NCBI GenBank assembly: GCA_010909165.1
Contig: VJWM01000107.1
Span: forward strand, 248,001-312,000
Direction: 5' to 3'
DNA length: 64,000 nt
Source of the DNA: Anthoceros angustus
Taxonomy: Eukaryota > Streptophyta > Anthocerotopsida > Anthocerotales > Anthocerotaceae
Part shown: piece after piece, positions 48,930 to 60,040 of the stretch
Numbering within the stretch: the first letter of the stretch is position 1
How the letters are laid out: each line of letters starts with the position of its first letter
Notes under the pieces: generated by a model
What the model was told of the DNA's origin: nothing
Database searches by the model: none
The model's input: only the letters and a program-made list of their open reading frames with translations
Translations under genes and position numbers: made by a program

Positions 48930-49430
48930 CTGTGGAGTAGGAGGACGGATGTCGTACAGTACACCGAGGATCCGGATCCACTTTTCATACATGTTTACAG
49001 CTGCTACCTGCAGGCCGGTCATCAGCATACGACTGGAAACTGTGATGAGAATGGTGGGTTATGGGTAACGCCACCCGCAAGGCCCAAGGCACGCACCTCG
49101 GGGATGCTCGAAAACGAGCGTGGAAGGAAGGAACCCTTGTACCGAGGCTGGCGCTGGCTAACCCTCAGGCTTACAGATAATGCACACACTGATTTTGGAA
49201 TTGTCTTGATAAAGTTAGCTAACTCCCGTGAGAGAAGGAGGTGATGGGCAACTCACCATGAAAGTTGCGACGGCGTCTAAAATTACAAGATCCCACAATT
49301 CCAGATCCCAGATGATGTCCCCACCATCATGTTGCAAACTGCTTGGTCCACTTATGCTCTTCTTTGATAAATGCAGCAAAGCCGGTGTGACAGCCTTCCG
49401 TCTCTCTCTTCTTCAAACTTGCATCGGTGT
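48930..49430 (-). other. Possible exons of an unidentified minus-strand gene
   Basis: Two protein-like segments flank an intron-like gap. The first, about 49425-49253, can be read as LLHLSKKSISGPSSLQHDGG, then DIIWDLELWDLVILDAVATF, and ends at a GTGAGT donor. The second, 49013-48936, follows CTGCAG and reads VAAVNMYEKWIRILGVLYDI before GTAACA. A rival frame of the first segment reads GFAAFIKEEHKWTKQ, so the correct frame is uncertain. The product is not recognised. It could be a small membrane protein gene or 3' exons of the phosphatase gene just upstream on the same strand. Confidence 0.3.
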
Positions 49431-50141
49431 CTCACCAGGATTGGACATATCTCACGTGCTGACAGAAGGTAGACTCGTACCCTGCAGCTGGGAAGAACCA
49501 GCAAGATATCAGAGGATGGACGGAAGTCGGTTGTGAGGCATGTGACAAGAATTTAGGCCCCCTTGATGTCGTCAGAACAGTGGTTGACAACCGGAAGACC
49601 CGTCTTCCTCTACATCTGGACAGTGGTCTTGTTGGACATGCGGAAAGAGAAAGCGGCACTACAGCCGAGCCTTGAAGACGGGTGTCATCATACTTTTATG
49701 GTGTGGCTGCAGAACAGATGTAGTCCGTCTTGATACTGGTGCAACAAGACTACGCAGGTGATGTAAAACGAGGAAAGAATCAAGATAATGATACAGATTA
49801 CATACATGGCACCGCTGGCTTCGCTTAACGGCCCCCAACAGCGAAAAAATGTGAACACTAGACTAAGCTGATGTGGACTACTTACCAGAAGATGGACCAG
49901 CACAACACTTGCAGGGGCACAGCAAAAGAAGATGGGACGAGGGCGTGGTGGACAGCTGCACAGTTGTCAGTCTGACAGCCCCAGATGCGCAGCATGACTC
50001 CCATTATTTCTCGTCGGATACCTGATCTATGGCCAGGATGTACAGGTTACATGCAAAACCTGCCCCACAGACCCGTCTGCTGTTCGTCGGTATTGCAAAC
50101 TACAGCACCGCCTTTTACGCCTGTTAGCAACTTCCCAATGA
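49431..50141. other. Unassigned stretch downstream of the PhoD-like gene
   Basis: A short segment at about 49950-49885 (minus) is open and followed by GTAAGT, and so could be another exon. Otherwise no coding signal or repeat was seen. Confidence 0.3.
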
Positions 50142-52182
50142 CTAGCTGGGACGAAATCCTAACAAGGCCCTGATCCTGCAAGCATCTTCCAATGTCAGTA
50201 ACCACTCGAACTCACCTCCGTGGGTACAGAAACCCGCAACATTTTCAGCGGCATAAGAAATCTCCATGCTGCCTGCACTAGGAGAGATGTTTACCTGCGG
50301 CCGAATGTTGGATATTTTTACAATTCCATAGTTGCGGGACCTTGTCCAACGATGATGACTGAAAGAGTAGCCCTTCTGTAGGTATTCAGCTCTTCCCGCT
50401 GCTCGCAACAGGAAGTACGCGGACTTGGGGAGTGGACGGTTGGCAATGGCACTAGTTGTAAGCTGGCAAAACTTCACTTCGTTGTCTTTCGTAACTCTTG
50501 AATGGCCACCGCAGTGGACATCCCCTGAAGAAACGCAACGCTGGGTTAGCCCATAGTAAGACAACACTTGTACGGGGGCTGTGAAGTCTACGTCCAAGAC
50601 GAAAGGAGGAGAGTGAGGAAAGATATAACACACCTCCCAAAACCAAAAGTTCACGCCCCTTCCGATGGGATTTCCAGCTGCAAAGTGCTTCGCAGAACTC
50701 TATCTGCTCATTGACATGAGCGGGGGCTGACCAATGGCCTTTGAAATCCTCCAAGCGGTGCACAGCTCTCCCTAGAACAAATGTGAAACCAGTATCTAGA
50801 AACACGAGGGGAGCTGGGGAGCACACCAACAGGGCACGAGCGTTGTCAAAAAGCCCTCCAGGGCTAAGGGATTTGTGGATATCCTCCCACTGCCGAGATC
50901 CTAGATAAGGTTTGGGGTCGCCCTCCTGCCGGTGAAAAGACCGAGACCCCCGAATATCAATAAACAGGTACCCCACTCCTCCTATCACATGGAAGTGGTA
51001 GTCCTGCAGAGCCAAGTCAAGAGTTAGGAGGAGGAAGTAAACCGCATGCCTTCCAACACCTAGTAACTAGCATTGCATTACCTTGTGTACAGAGTCCAAC
51101 TTCTCAAAATCCACGTCCTCGTGAAGTTGCCGCTGGTACTCCAGATTCACTATCCAGGCACACCGCGCGATGAAGAACTCAACGGTGCTAGCATCTGCAT
51201 GCTCTTTGCTATCACCCCAGTTGTCCCGCACCTCATGATCATCATAAATCATAAGGTTGGGACAATTGGCAAGGCAGCAAGCAGTTGGGGGATGACCCCA
51301 TGTCTCTCTGTACACTTCCCTGTACTTCTCAAGAATGGCCTGCTCCTCCTCTTTCCACTCCTCCGGTGGCACATCCTTGAGCAAGGCCATGGACAGCTTA
51401 AACTTGTCCGACCACTTATCATACTGGTGCTCCGCGATCCCTTCATCCATCAGCTTGTCGCCATCTCCGTAAACCTACAAGATACCAACCTCTCAGACAG
51501 AACAAGAGTCGGGCAGCCAGCCACACGATCGACAACAGTGGAAACAAACACTTTCCCCCACCTGATCACCAAGATGCACCAGCTGATCCACACCCCCACT
51601 CCTAATCGCCTTCTCAAGATGAGCCCACAGATCAGAACGCGGAGGAATCTCCTGCTCTGTCACAAAAATCTTGTTGCAGCTGATAACCCCCACGGTCACA
51701 CCACTCTCCTCTGGCTCCGAAGGAAAAGTTCGAAAACTCGTAGGAATCACCCCCAGAACCCCGTCAAACTCTACGACGTATTTGGTCGCCGGCACAAGCC
51801 CTCCAATCTGAAACACCTCCGCCCTGCCACCCGCCAAACGCTTCTCCACCGACACCGGATTCTGGTTGGGCCCAACCTCCCGCGGCCGTCGCGGCCTGAA
51901 CTCGTGTCGCCTACTGGCACGCCTGGTGAGAATCGGCGCCAGCTCCGGCTCTCGTACGGGCGTCAGCGTGATCTTCACAAGCCCTGGCTTGTTCACCTCG
52001 ATCAAAATGCGCGCCGTGGTATCAGTAACCTTCCCAATCACCGGCCCCACCTTGAGCTGCCCCGGGACTCTCGGCCTCCCCGCCTTTCCAAGAAACTTCA
52101 CCAGGACCCGTTTAGCGCTATCCACCCATCGGGACTGCACTTTAACATTGTCCCCCGACCCCAGAACCTCCATCTGAGCCAT
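50142..52182 (-). CDS. PhoD-like metallophosphoesterase
   Basis: Calcineurin-fold phosphatase related to alkaline phosphatase D; plant relatives are poorly characterised. Exons 52182-51562, 51474-51082, 51003-50634 and 50524-50142 join in phase into 588 residues. The start at MAQMEVLGSG is preferred over MIPG four codons upstream because plant homologues begin there. The N-terminal beta domain reads VGPVIGKVTDTTARILIEVN. Metal-binding blocks follow: GVISCNK, LVHLGDQ|VYGDGDK split by the first intron, NLMIYDDHEVRDNWGD, and LVLGG|DVHCGGHS split by the third. In between are FHVIGGVGYLFIDIRGSRSF, CSPAPLVFLD and VHRLEDFKGHWSAP. TTSAIANRPLPK and WTRSRNYGIVKI follow. The last ~60 residues are not conserved in memory, and a GTGAGT inside the last exon may be a donor, so the C terminus is uncertain. 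No signal peptide was seen. Confidence 0.85.
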
Positions 52183-52855
52183 TCCGGGGATCAAGATTTT
52201 TCTCTCCCCTCCTACCCTCCTTCCTCCCTTCCCGCCCTGCGCTTAGGATCGCTTCAGCCTTCGAAGGAATGCTGGCAAGACAATCTAATGCATCAGCCGA
52301 GCGAGAACAATGCCAATTGAGTGAAATCAGAGCGGACAAACCACGGGAGCAGCACTGGAACGAAATTTGGCGCACACACCGGGCATCTCCGACCAGTTGC
52401 CGAGAAGAAGAACGCGGGAGAGAAGTTGCAGTCCACAGCATTGGAGCTCGGTAAGCGCGTCGCGGTCACGTTGGTCAAACGGTCGGACCGGAGAAGCCGG
52501 GTAAGGGATCCAGCTCAGGAAGCGCAGTCCGCAGTCGGCGGCATCGCCGGTCGCACATGGCATATACGAGTGGACATAAAATATGCGAATGGACTCATGA
52601 ACCAACAGCATCCTTTTAGCGCAGACCGATCGTTGGCAAGCCGGTTCCTACCTACTCCATAAAACCACAATACGAAACACGATGTGAGCTCGTCAACATA
52701 CCCTGTCCACTCCTCCCTCCATCTTCTAGAATCACAAGGATAGTACCCCAGCTCTGAGCTTCGCCTTCACTCTCCGAGGGCTATCAGCATCGGCAGGTCA
52801 GGGATTCCGGACTGGTGCTATCATTTCAGCCTGCTCAGTTTGTGTGTTAGCCATC
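52183..52855. promoter_or_regulatory. Upstream region of the PhoD-like gene
   Basis: GC-rich close to the start codon, with open frames that have no domain. Presumably promoter and leader. No other gene seen. Confidence 0.4.
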
Positions 52856-53011
52856 ATGGCAGCGCATCCGCTAAGTCAGTGGAAGGAATCCTACCAGTCT
52901 ACCTTTGAGGACTGGTACTATGGCACACCCCTGCCCGTTCCCTCCCCTTCTCCTTCCACTTGTGAGTCCCTACCCAGTACAGGGAAGTGCTTCCTGGGGA
53001 TTGGAAGTTGA
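52856..53011 (+). CDS. Small ORF, 51 residues, possible first exon
   Basis: The ATG at 52856 is in good context (CATCATGGCAGC). It encodes a hydrophilic peptide with QWKESYQSTFEDWYYGTPLP followed by a Pro/Ser run, then a strong GTGAGT donor-like site, and reads to a stop at 53009-53011 if unspliced. Not recognised. It could be a short gene, the first exon of a gene whose other exons I could not find, or chance. Confidence 0.28.
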   Translation: MAAHPLSQWKESYQSTFEDWYYGTPLPVPSPSPSTCESLPSTGKCFLGIGS

Positions 53012-54065
53012 AACAAGAAGAAGTGAGAGTGCGTGAGAGTTTTACCGAAGGGGCTGTGGAATACCGACAGTCAGCTGCCCTATAACAGTCTGTTCCCGCT
53101 GCCACCAGTGAAGAGGTGCTGTGCAAGATGTGCGCGGGAGTTTTCCAAAGTATTGGCCTGAGTAGGAGTTGCCGGGGCAGGGTATCACTCTCAGCTCTGC
53201 ACGAGTCCCGTATCCGTGTGTCCAGGCAGTGGAACTATGGCATTGCGTGTTGTTGGAGCCTCTAGGAACCTGGGCAGTGTTAGAACTGGTGCCTTGCACA
53301 CGGACAGGCAAAGGCGCTCAAAAGGTGGACAGAAAACTGCTGGGTAATGCAATCTTGGAAAATATATTTCCTGGACATGTTTGCAAAAGCAGGTGACAAA
53401 AAGTTGCTGGCCAGGTCCTCACCCGCATGACACAACAGTTGTGTGGCTAGACAATGCACAATTACTGGATATATAAATGTGGAAGATTGAAGACGCACAC
53501 CGTGGCTCTGGGTTGTTTATTGAAGACCGGGAGACATGTCGATAATGTTATTTTCCAACCATGAGGCGAGGTATACCACTGCACAGGGAAAGTGGCAAGA
53601 AGCCGTGGATGTGATCTTAGGGTTGTTCACTAGGGTTTGTAGACGATATTGTGAACCATAATCTCAAGAATAGCCCAGGTGATGTCCTAAGAGCGAAGGA
53701 GACATGGAAAGGTGAATACATCAACGGACAACGCAGAAATGCACTTTCAGGGCAGGTCACCAGCGTGGAGGGTGCAGGGGCTAGTCGTAACTCAACAACA
53801 ATACGAAGAGGTCATGGGCAGGTTTCCATCGACAATTGGGGATGGTGATCCAACTCTGGCATAAGGATTGCCTAGTCACAATGGACACGATCGCTTGAAC
53901 AACAAAATAAGGGCGGCCCTCATGTTGCCATATTTGCCAGGGACTTCAAGAAACACCTTGCAGTTTCCGATACTTCCAAATGGTTATTCCTCAATCGTCA
54001 CTCACCACATATTCCATCAGCATCCGGATGGTAGACGTTTCCGGGAGTCTCTGCTACACAGTTGG
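53012..54065. other. Gene-free stretch
   Basis: Only short frames without domains. Nothing else seen. Confidence 0.35.
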
Positions 54066-54740
54066 ACTGGACCACAATAACTAATGCCACATAGGAAAAC
54101 GGTTTAGTTCATCAAGAACTAATGTTACATAGGAAAACGGTTTAGTTCATCAAGAACTAATGCCACATTTCGTAAAGAACTAATGGAACTAATGCCACAT
54201 TTCATAAAGAACTAATGCCACATAGGAAAACGGTTTAGTTCATCAAGAACTAATGCCACATTGGAAAACCGTTTAGTTCATTAAGAAATAATCGAGTCAT
54301 GAACTGTAAATTGTACAAATCGAATTATAAACAAGTTATGAGCTACAAATTATACAAATCAAACTATAAACAAACTATAAATGAGCTATGAATTGTGAAT
54401 TGTACACATTCGGACAGGCTAATGCCACATAGGAAAAAAGTTTAGTTCATCAAGAACTAATTGAGCTATGAACTGCGAATTGTGTAAATCGAATTATAAA
54501 TGAGCTATGAACTGCGAATTGTACAAATCGAACTACAAACGAGGTATGAACTGCGAATTGTACAAACTCGGACAGACTATTGCCACATAGGAAAATGGTT
54601 TAGTTTATCAAGAACTAATAGAGCTATGAATTGCGAATTGTACAAATCGAACTATAAACAAATTATGAACCACGAATTGTACAAATCGAACTATGAATGA
54701 GCTATGAACTGTGAACTATACAAATCGAACTATAAATGCC
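54066..54740. repeat. Compound minisatellite of two interleaved units
   Basis: Unit A, about 36-40 bp, contains ATAGGAAAACGGTTTAGTTC, ATCAAGAACTAATGCCACA and recurs at least six times between 54080 and 54610. Unit B, about 40 bp, contains GAGCTATGAACTGCGAATTG and TACAAATCGAACTATAAAC and recurs about seven times between 54290 and 54735. The two alternate in blocks, suggesting unequal exchange of a composite repeat. Confidence 0.88.
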
Positions 54741-55500
54741 CTCAGATAGGGTAATATTAATTTTTATTACATCATTTGAATTTCATTTTACCGGCACCAT
54801 CTCATTGGACATGTTCCATGAGCGTTCCGTAGGTGTTTCCCTGCCCAAAATGTTGGTTTTAGAATTTTAAGCATAGCATAGCTTGGGCTTGGTGAGCGAG
54901 TGTTTGGGGCTTGGTGAGCCAGTTTTTCGGGACTTGGGGGCATGTCTTGGGCTTGGTGAGTGAATGTCTATAGCTTGGACGTCTTCGTCTTAATGGGCAA
55001 GTTTGTACGACTTGGGTAAAACGTTTGTCTTGGGCTTAGCTTGAGCCAACTCAGTACCTTCGCCTCGTCAAGCATAAAGTCAGTAAGTCTTCATGTGTCC
55101 ATGGGGTTATTAGTGCTCGAGCTAATTTCCCTTCCCGACCACGACCGCAAGCACAATGCAAGCAGTGTGAGGCCATAGCCAAAAGCTTGGAAACGGGCTT
55201 ACCCGACAAGTGGGAAGAGGAACGGAAGAAATAGCACAGAGTAACGTGAAATTAAATTATCTAAAGTAACATGGAGTAACCGATAGAAGGTAAAAAAAAT
55301 TATTTAATCTGAGTTCGCAATGAACTATTGAGAATTTGTAAGCAATACAGTTCGGTGATCAGTTCAGCTCGAACTAAACTATACCCTTCCATGTCAGCAA
55401 ACTGAAAGCCATATGAGCTTGTGTCCGTCGGATGGTTGGTACACTTCAATTGGCCATGTGGCCAATCAGGAAACTAAGTTCGAACTTTGGTCCACTTGTG
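54741..55500. other. Gene-free, with degenerate short repeat
   Basis: Between 54885 and 55040 the phrase CTTGGGCTTGGTGAG recurs four or five times in degraded form. No gene. Confidence 0.5.
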
Positions 55501-55678
55501 CTCAAACTAAAAGTCCGAAGAGGTCCTTAGTTATTCTAAAGGTATTTCCCTATGCTTCATTGGGCATGTTGGTTTCCCGAGTATGAGACCTCAAACTAAA
55601 AGTCCAAAGAGGTCCTTAGTTATTCTAAAGGTATTTCCCTATGCTTCATTGGGCATGTTGGTTTCCCGAGTATGAGAC
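55501..55678. repeat. 89-bp perfect-looking tandem duplication
   Basis: The segment starting CTCAAACTAAAAGTCC at 55501 is repeated immediately at 55590 with one visible substitution (CCGAAG versus CCAAAG). It must be very recent. Confidence 0.93.
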
Positions 55679-55789
55679 TTACCACGTGAACAAACTTATT
55701 TATCTATCTATCTATCCACAATATTTTAGACTTTTTATTTTTTTGAAATTTTTTAAAAAATTAAAATAAAGTAATACAAGAGAGCTCTC

Positions 55790-56110
55790 AACATAGACAA
55801 AACAGGGCAATAAGAGGAACAAGAAGAAGAGTTTTATTATAGTTTAGTTGGACCAAATTTCCCCAATTAGAAGAACAAAGAGAAGAAGTCCATTATAGTT
55901 CACTTGACAGAATCTCCGCAATCATAAAAAGAAGAAGTCCAGTATAGTTCACTTGGACAGAATTTTCCCAATCATAAGAACAACAAGAAGAAGTCTACTA
56001 TAGTTTACTTGGAAGAATTCCTAGTCATGTGACTTCACACTTGAGAAGGACGAGAAGAAGAAGTCTACTATAGTTAAATTGAACCGAATTTTCTAGTCAA
56101 GGAACTTCAC
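55790..56110. repeat. Degenerate 60-70 bp tandem array
   Basis: About five imperfect units containing AAGAAGAAGTCTACTATAGT, TCACTTGGACAGAATTTTCC, CAATCATAAGAAC. The array is purine-rich at each unit start. No coding role was seen. Confidence 0.82.
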
Positions 56111-56524
56111 ACTTAACCCTAAGAGGACGGAGGGGTTTTTCATCACATTTCAACGAAATACTATTTTTCCAATTACTAACTAAAAAATATTTTCTACCAA
56201 CAATCTCGACAAAAATTACGAGATTGCTCTCCTCTACTTCTGCATGTGCTTAGAAAAAACTTTGACTTGTACAAGCTCTGGCCTCAATTTTCAAAATGAT
56301 CTCCCTCATGCCATGCAAAAGCCACGAGGCAGAGCATCTTTTCTCGACTAGGGAGCATCTTTGATCCGATTGCTGAGCAAAAATTATGCTCACATGGACA
56401 AACATGGTTGAGCATCGGACTCACAAAAAAAATTGGCCGGATTTGTTGAGTCTGGACATGCCAAAATATTTTTCAAGCGATGAAATCCGACCTAAAATCT
56501 AACCAGAGGTGGGCATACAAGTTG
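56111..56524. other. Gene-free AT-rich stretch
   Basis: No gene, RNA or repeat was recognised between the 60-70 bp array and the second 5S-like retroposon. Confidence 0.35.
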
Positions 56525-56757
56525 TGCCCACCAACTACTGTGTGTCCAAATGGCCTAGGCCAAATGGACACACATTTGTAAGAATGCTGTGATTAAGCAT
56601 CCTGAGCTTGGATCAGTACTTAGATGGGGTGCCTAACGGGAGTGGATTCCCTTGGTGCAAGTAGCTTAGGCACACCATGGTACAAGTTGTTAAGTACCAA
56701 GTCCCATGACGGAAATCCGTCCTTAGTGGACTTAAATAAAATTCTTCTTCTTCTTCT
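56525..56757 (+). mobile_element. Short retroposon with 5S-rRNA-like internal promoter, copy 2
   Basis: Second full-length copy of the element at 18890-19106. It is the clearer match to 5S rRNA: TTAAGC, then GCTTGG, AGTACT, AGATGGG and TGCCT...GGGAGT, following box A, intermediate element and box C of a 5S gene. The 3' half (GGTGCAAGTAGCTTAGGCAC, GTCCCATGACGGAAATCC) is unrelated to 5S. It ends TTAAATAAAATTCTTCTTCTTCTTCT, a TTC-repeat tail like that of a SINE. No LTR or coding sequence seen. Confidence 0.62.
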
Positions 56758-57049
56758 ACTGCAGTAACTTCCCACCTCTCCTAACCCGTCTAATCTTCGG
56801 CCACTTCCTATCTATGTAGCACGGAGAGCCCGTAAACCAAACGTAGACACGGGTGGTTTCACGACATCTTTCACAATCTTTTTGATCCATTAGGCCTAGA
56901 AGACCCTGAAGATGGTTGATTTTTGTGTCGGAAATGGAAGCGCCCGGAAGGCCTAAGGCATTCTCAAAAATCAAATCCATACCCAAAAATTTCAATGGCC
57001 GCGAAAGCAAGACCAACAACACAAAATGATTCTGTTCGTCCTTCTAGGG

Positions 57050-57690
57050 TTAACAATTTGTATCATAGTGTGCTTAAAGCTACTTACACCAAGAACATCC
57101 ATTCCCTGAAGAGATCCCAAATGAGTACTCAACAACCTGTACCATGATGTGCCTAAGTTACAAATTTGCACTTAGGGCATCCACTTGCTTTAGAGACTCC
57201 ATCTAAGTACCGATCTAACCTTTCCTCTCGTGGGACTTGGTACTTCACAACTTGTACCGTATTGTGCCTAAGCTACTTGCACCAAGGGCATCTACTCCTT
57301 TTGGGAACCCCATCCAAGTAAACTTGTGCCATGGTGTGCTTATAAGCTACTTGCACCAAGGCCTCCACTCCCTTGAGGAACCTTATCGATCTTGGTACTT
57401 CACAACTTGTATCATGGTGTGCCTAAGCTACAAGCTGCACTAAGGCATCCACTCCCTTTAGGGACATAGGACTCTTCGCCTAAGGTACTTGCACTAGCAA
57501 GGGCATCTACTTCCTTTAGGGACCCCATCTAAGTACTTTACAACTTGTACCATCGTGTGCCTAATGCTACTTGCACCAAGGGCATGCACTCCTTTTAGGG
57601 ACCTCATCTAAGCACAAGATGCTTAGCAGCGACGTTCTTGTAACTGTGTATCCATTTCGCCAAACCCATTCGGAGACACATTTATAAGGG
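57050..57690 (-). repeat. Tandem array derived from the 5S-like retroposon, inverted
   Basis: On the minus strand this is the same element with its middle segment repeated. Plus-strand landmarks of the form CAACTTGTACCATGGTGTGC begin at about 57053, 57131, 57248, 57320, 57407 and 57541. Most are followed by GCTACTTGCACCAAGGGCAT, then CCACTCCCTTTAGGGACC and CCATCTAAGTAC. Spacings vary from 73 to 134 bp. The element's 5' end (reverse complement of the AAGCATC...CCAAATGG region) caps the array at 57610-57690. Confidence 0.75.
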
Positions 57691-58560
57691 AAGAAGAGAC
57701 AGTCTAGGTACATTAAAAGCATTGAGCCCCCTGCCACCCTAACATTTCAGGCTTTTAGGCATCAAAATAGGTACCTAGACTACATAGAATTTTTCAGCCT
57801 CTGTCTCCCAAAGAATTGTCGGCTCCGTGTTGCTGTTCTTTACTTCATATAACAAAAGGGTATGGATTTTTAGATATTTTCTTAAAAACTAAAAAAAATG
57901 CATAGAAATTGGTACAAAAGGCTTGAAAATTCAGATTTTAGCCCTCATAAAAATCTCAAAATATAGGGAAAAAATTTTAAATAGACTTCATTAGAGTAGG
58001 TTAGTCCTTCCAAAAAAGGAAAAGGAAAGGTTAAAAAATGAATTGAAAAAGACTTAAGAAAGAAAGCTTAAGAAAGGCTTAAGCAAGGCTCAAGAAAGAA
58101 GTTACTTATTAGTAACTACTTTCTTAGGCCCCGCTTTCTAGAGGCTCTAATTAAGAAAGGAGAAAGACTCCCTATATAAAGGCTAAGGTACCCTTAGATA
58201 TTCATAAGTTTCACTTTGACTTTGACTTGTTTTAATAATAGTTTGCGTGAAGAATTATACAATAACCTATATCACTATTCTACAAATAATCTTGTACTCT
58301 TTAATTCATACAAGAGAGTTCAAAATGAAAGGAGAAAGACTCGCTATATAAAGAGTGAGTTAGCCTTAGAGGATCCTAAGTTTTTCACTTTCACATTTGA
58401 GAGAGTAGTCTAACATACTTGAACTCAAGCAAGATCTATTACTACTATTCTACAAGTGATCCCGTGCTTTTGAACTAGCACACGAGAGTTGACAGCGACA
58501 TCATGATGATGGGAGTCAAGAAACTATGGCAGCTCAAACATGGGAGCCCCCATGTGAAGG
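57691..58560. other. AT-rich gene-free stretch
   Basis: Contains runs of AAGAAAG and a weak duplication: GAGAAAGACTCCCTATATAAAG near 58160 and GAGAAAGACTCGCTATATAAAG near 58340, with similar CTATTCTACAA... flanks, spaced about 180 bp. Both copies contain TATATAAAG, which resembles a TATA box. No exon before 58500. Confidence 0.45.
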
Positions 58561-59224
58561 CACCCCAGATAGCTTACACGCTTGCAATACACAAAGAGCA
58601 GGCTGTTGCAGCCGCTCGGGAAGCTTACGCAATATATAAAGAAGTGGATGCAGCGGCCCATGAAGCTTATGTAGCATACCAAGAGGTGAAGGTGATGGTC
58701 TCGGTAGCTTACGCAAAATACCAAGAGGTGAAATCGGCCTCGGTAGCTTATGCAGCATACGAAAAGCTAGAGGGCCTCGGCAACTTACGCAGCTTCCAAA
58801 GAGTTGAAGGATGCGGCGTTGGCAACATATACAAGACACTGAAGAGGCGGGCGACACTTCTCAGCGGCAGCATGCCAAGAGGCAGCGGCTCAAGCGCTAC
58901 ACATATACCAAGAAGTGGCAAGAAGAAATTTCAGCCAGCACGCAAAGATACTAAGAGCTAGAGGTTGCGGCTCAAGCAGCTTATGCAACATATGAAGAGG
59001 TGAAGGCAGCGGACGAGGCAGCTCACGAAACACACAAAGAGGTGGCGGAGGCTGCCCAAGCAGCTTTTGTAGCATACCAAGAAGTGACGGCTCGGACAAC
59101 TTACGGAGCATTCGACAATGTGGTGGCCAACAACAAGACAACTCACAAATCATACAAAAAGATGGCGGCGGCAGCCCGGGCAACTTCTTACAGAGTTAAG
59201 GCTTGGTTAGGGCTAAAGAAACTA
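58503..59224 (+). pseudogene. Decayed ORF of 14-residue Ala/Tyr/Glu helical repeats, array 1
   Basis: From an ATG at 58503 the frame enters a 42-nt tandem repeat encoding EAYAIYKEVDAAAH, EAYVAYQEVKVMVS, VAYAKYQEVKSAS and VAYAAYEKLEG. Frameshifts and stops near 58790 and 58960 interrupt it. The same repeat then resumes in another frame (AAQAAYATYEEVKAADEAAH, AAQAAFVAYQEVTA) and ends with YRVKAWLGLKKL and a stop at 59224. Fourteen residues equal two heptads, so an amphipathic or coiled-coil rod is likely if expressed. The family is not recognised; it has a superficial likeness to LEA proteins. A TATATAAAG sits about 160 bp upstream. Confidence 0.5.
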
Positions 59225-60040
59225 TGAGTTCATAGGCTAGACACATTTGTTGCCTTCGTGTGAGACTAGATGCGCAGGACTAGCTTTCAATATTTAGTAC
59301 TCAATACATGCCTCCTCTTGAACTTGACTGTAGAGTTCCTATGAACTCATGCCTTTGTGTGCAATTTGTTGCCCACTTTGAATCCTTTTAAGTGGCAATA
59401 AAAAATAAAAAAATAAATTCATACAAGTAGTGATGTCTTTATCAATTTAAAAAAAACTCAGGCGTGATATCTTGGCAAAGACCGATTTAATGTTTGTGCT
59501 CTCATTTACTAATATAAACATTTTTTCATTCTAAAAACAAAATGTAGACACTATCCTTGATGAAGACCTATTTGCAACACCAAAAAATGTGTGTAAAAGA
59601 AAACAAAATAGGTACCCATTGCTATGAATCTTGTCCTCGGTTTCTTTCCTTTTCATACTTCTCTGCCTGGGTTGCGCACTCCTTTTTCACAGGTGCTGAA
59701 CAACATACACCAAGCGATGAAATAGATGAACATTTATCATCATAGGACAAACCATCCCCTTCCGTGATCACAAAAGAAAAGGTACAAAGCAAAACAATAC
59801 TGCGCCTTGCCAAATTGAGAAGAACTGGCCATGTTTGGTAGACGTTGCAACTCGCAAAGACGTCGTGGACACATGTGCACAAAATCTGGTTGCTTGTTTT
59901 TAATTTTGCGAGCTCAGTCTCTCTTCAAGGATGTCGCTGTCATCAACTTGAACCTTGATTTGCTCTTCACAAACTCGGTGGAAAGCCATCTAGATATGCG
60001 AGCCTTGAGGTAATGGGAGACCAAGTAGTTTACGGAGAGG
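59225..60040. other. Spacer between the two helical-repeat arrays
   Basis: AT-rich, short frames only. A minus frame of 86 codons at 59882-59622 has no recognisable domain. Confidence 0.35.

Noticed and set aside
51073-52320. 415-codon plus frame opposite the PhoD-like gene
   Set aside because: It crosses introns and exons of a clear phosphatase and has no domain. It is open by composition.
57050-57690. Reading the array as a CRISPR-like structure
   Set aside because: Repeats are diverged, variable in spacing, lack unique spacers of fixed size and clearly derive from the nearby retroposon. The genome is a plant.
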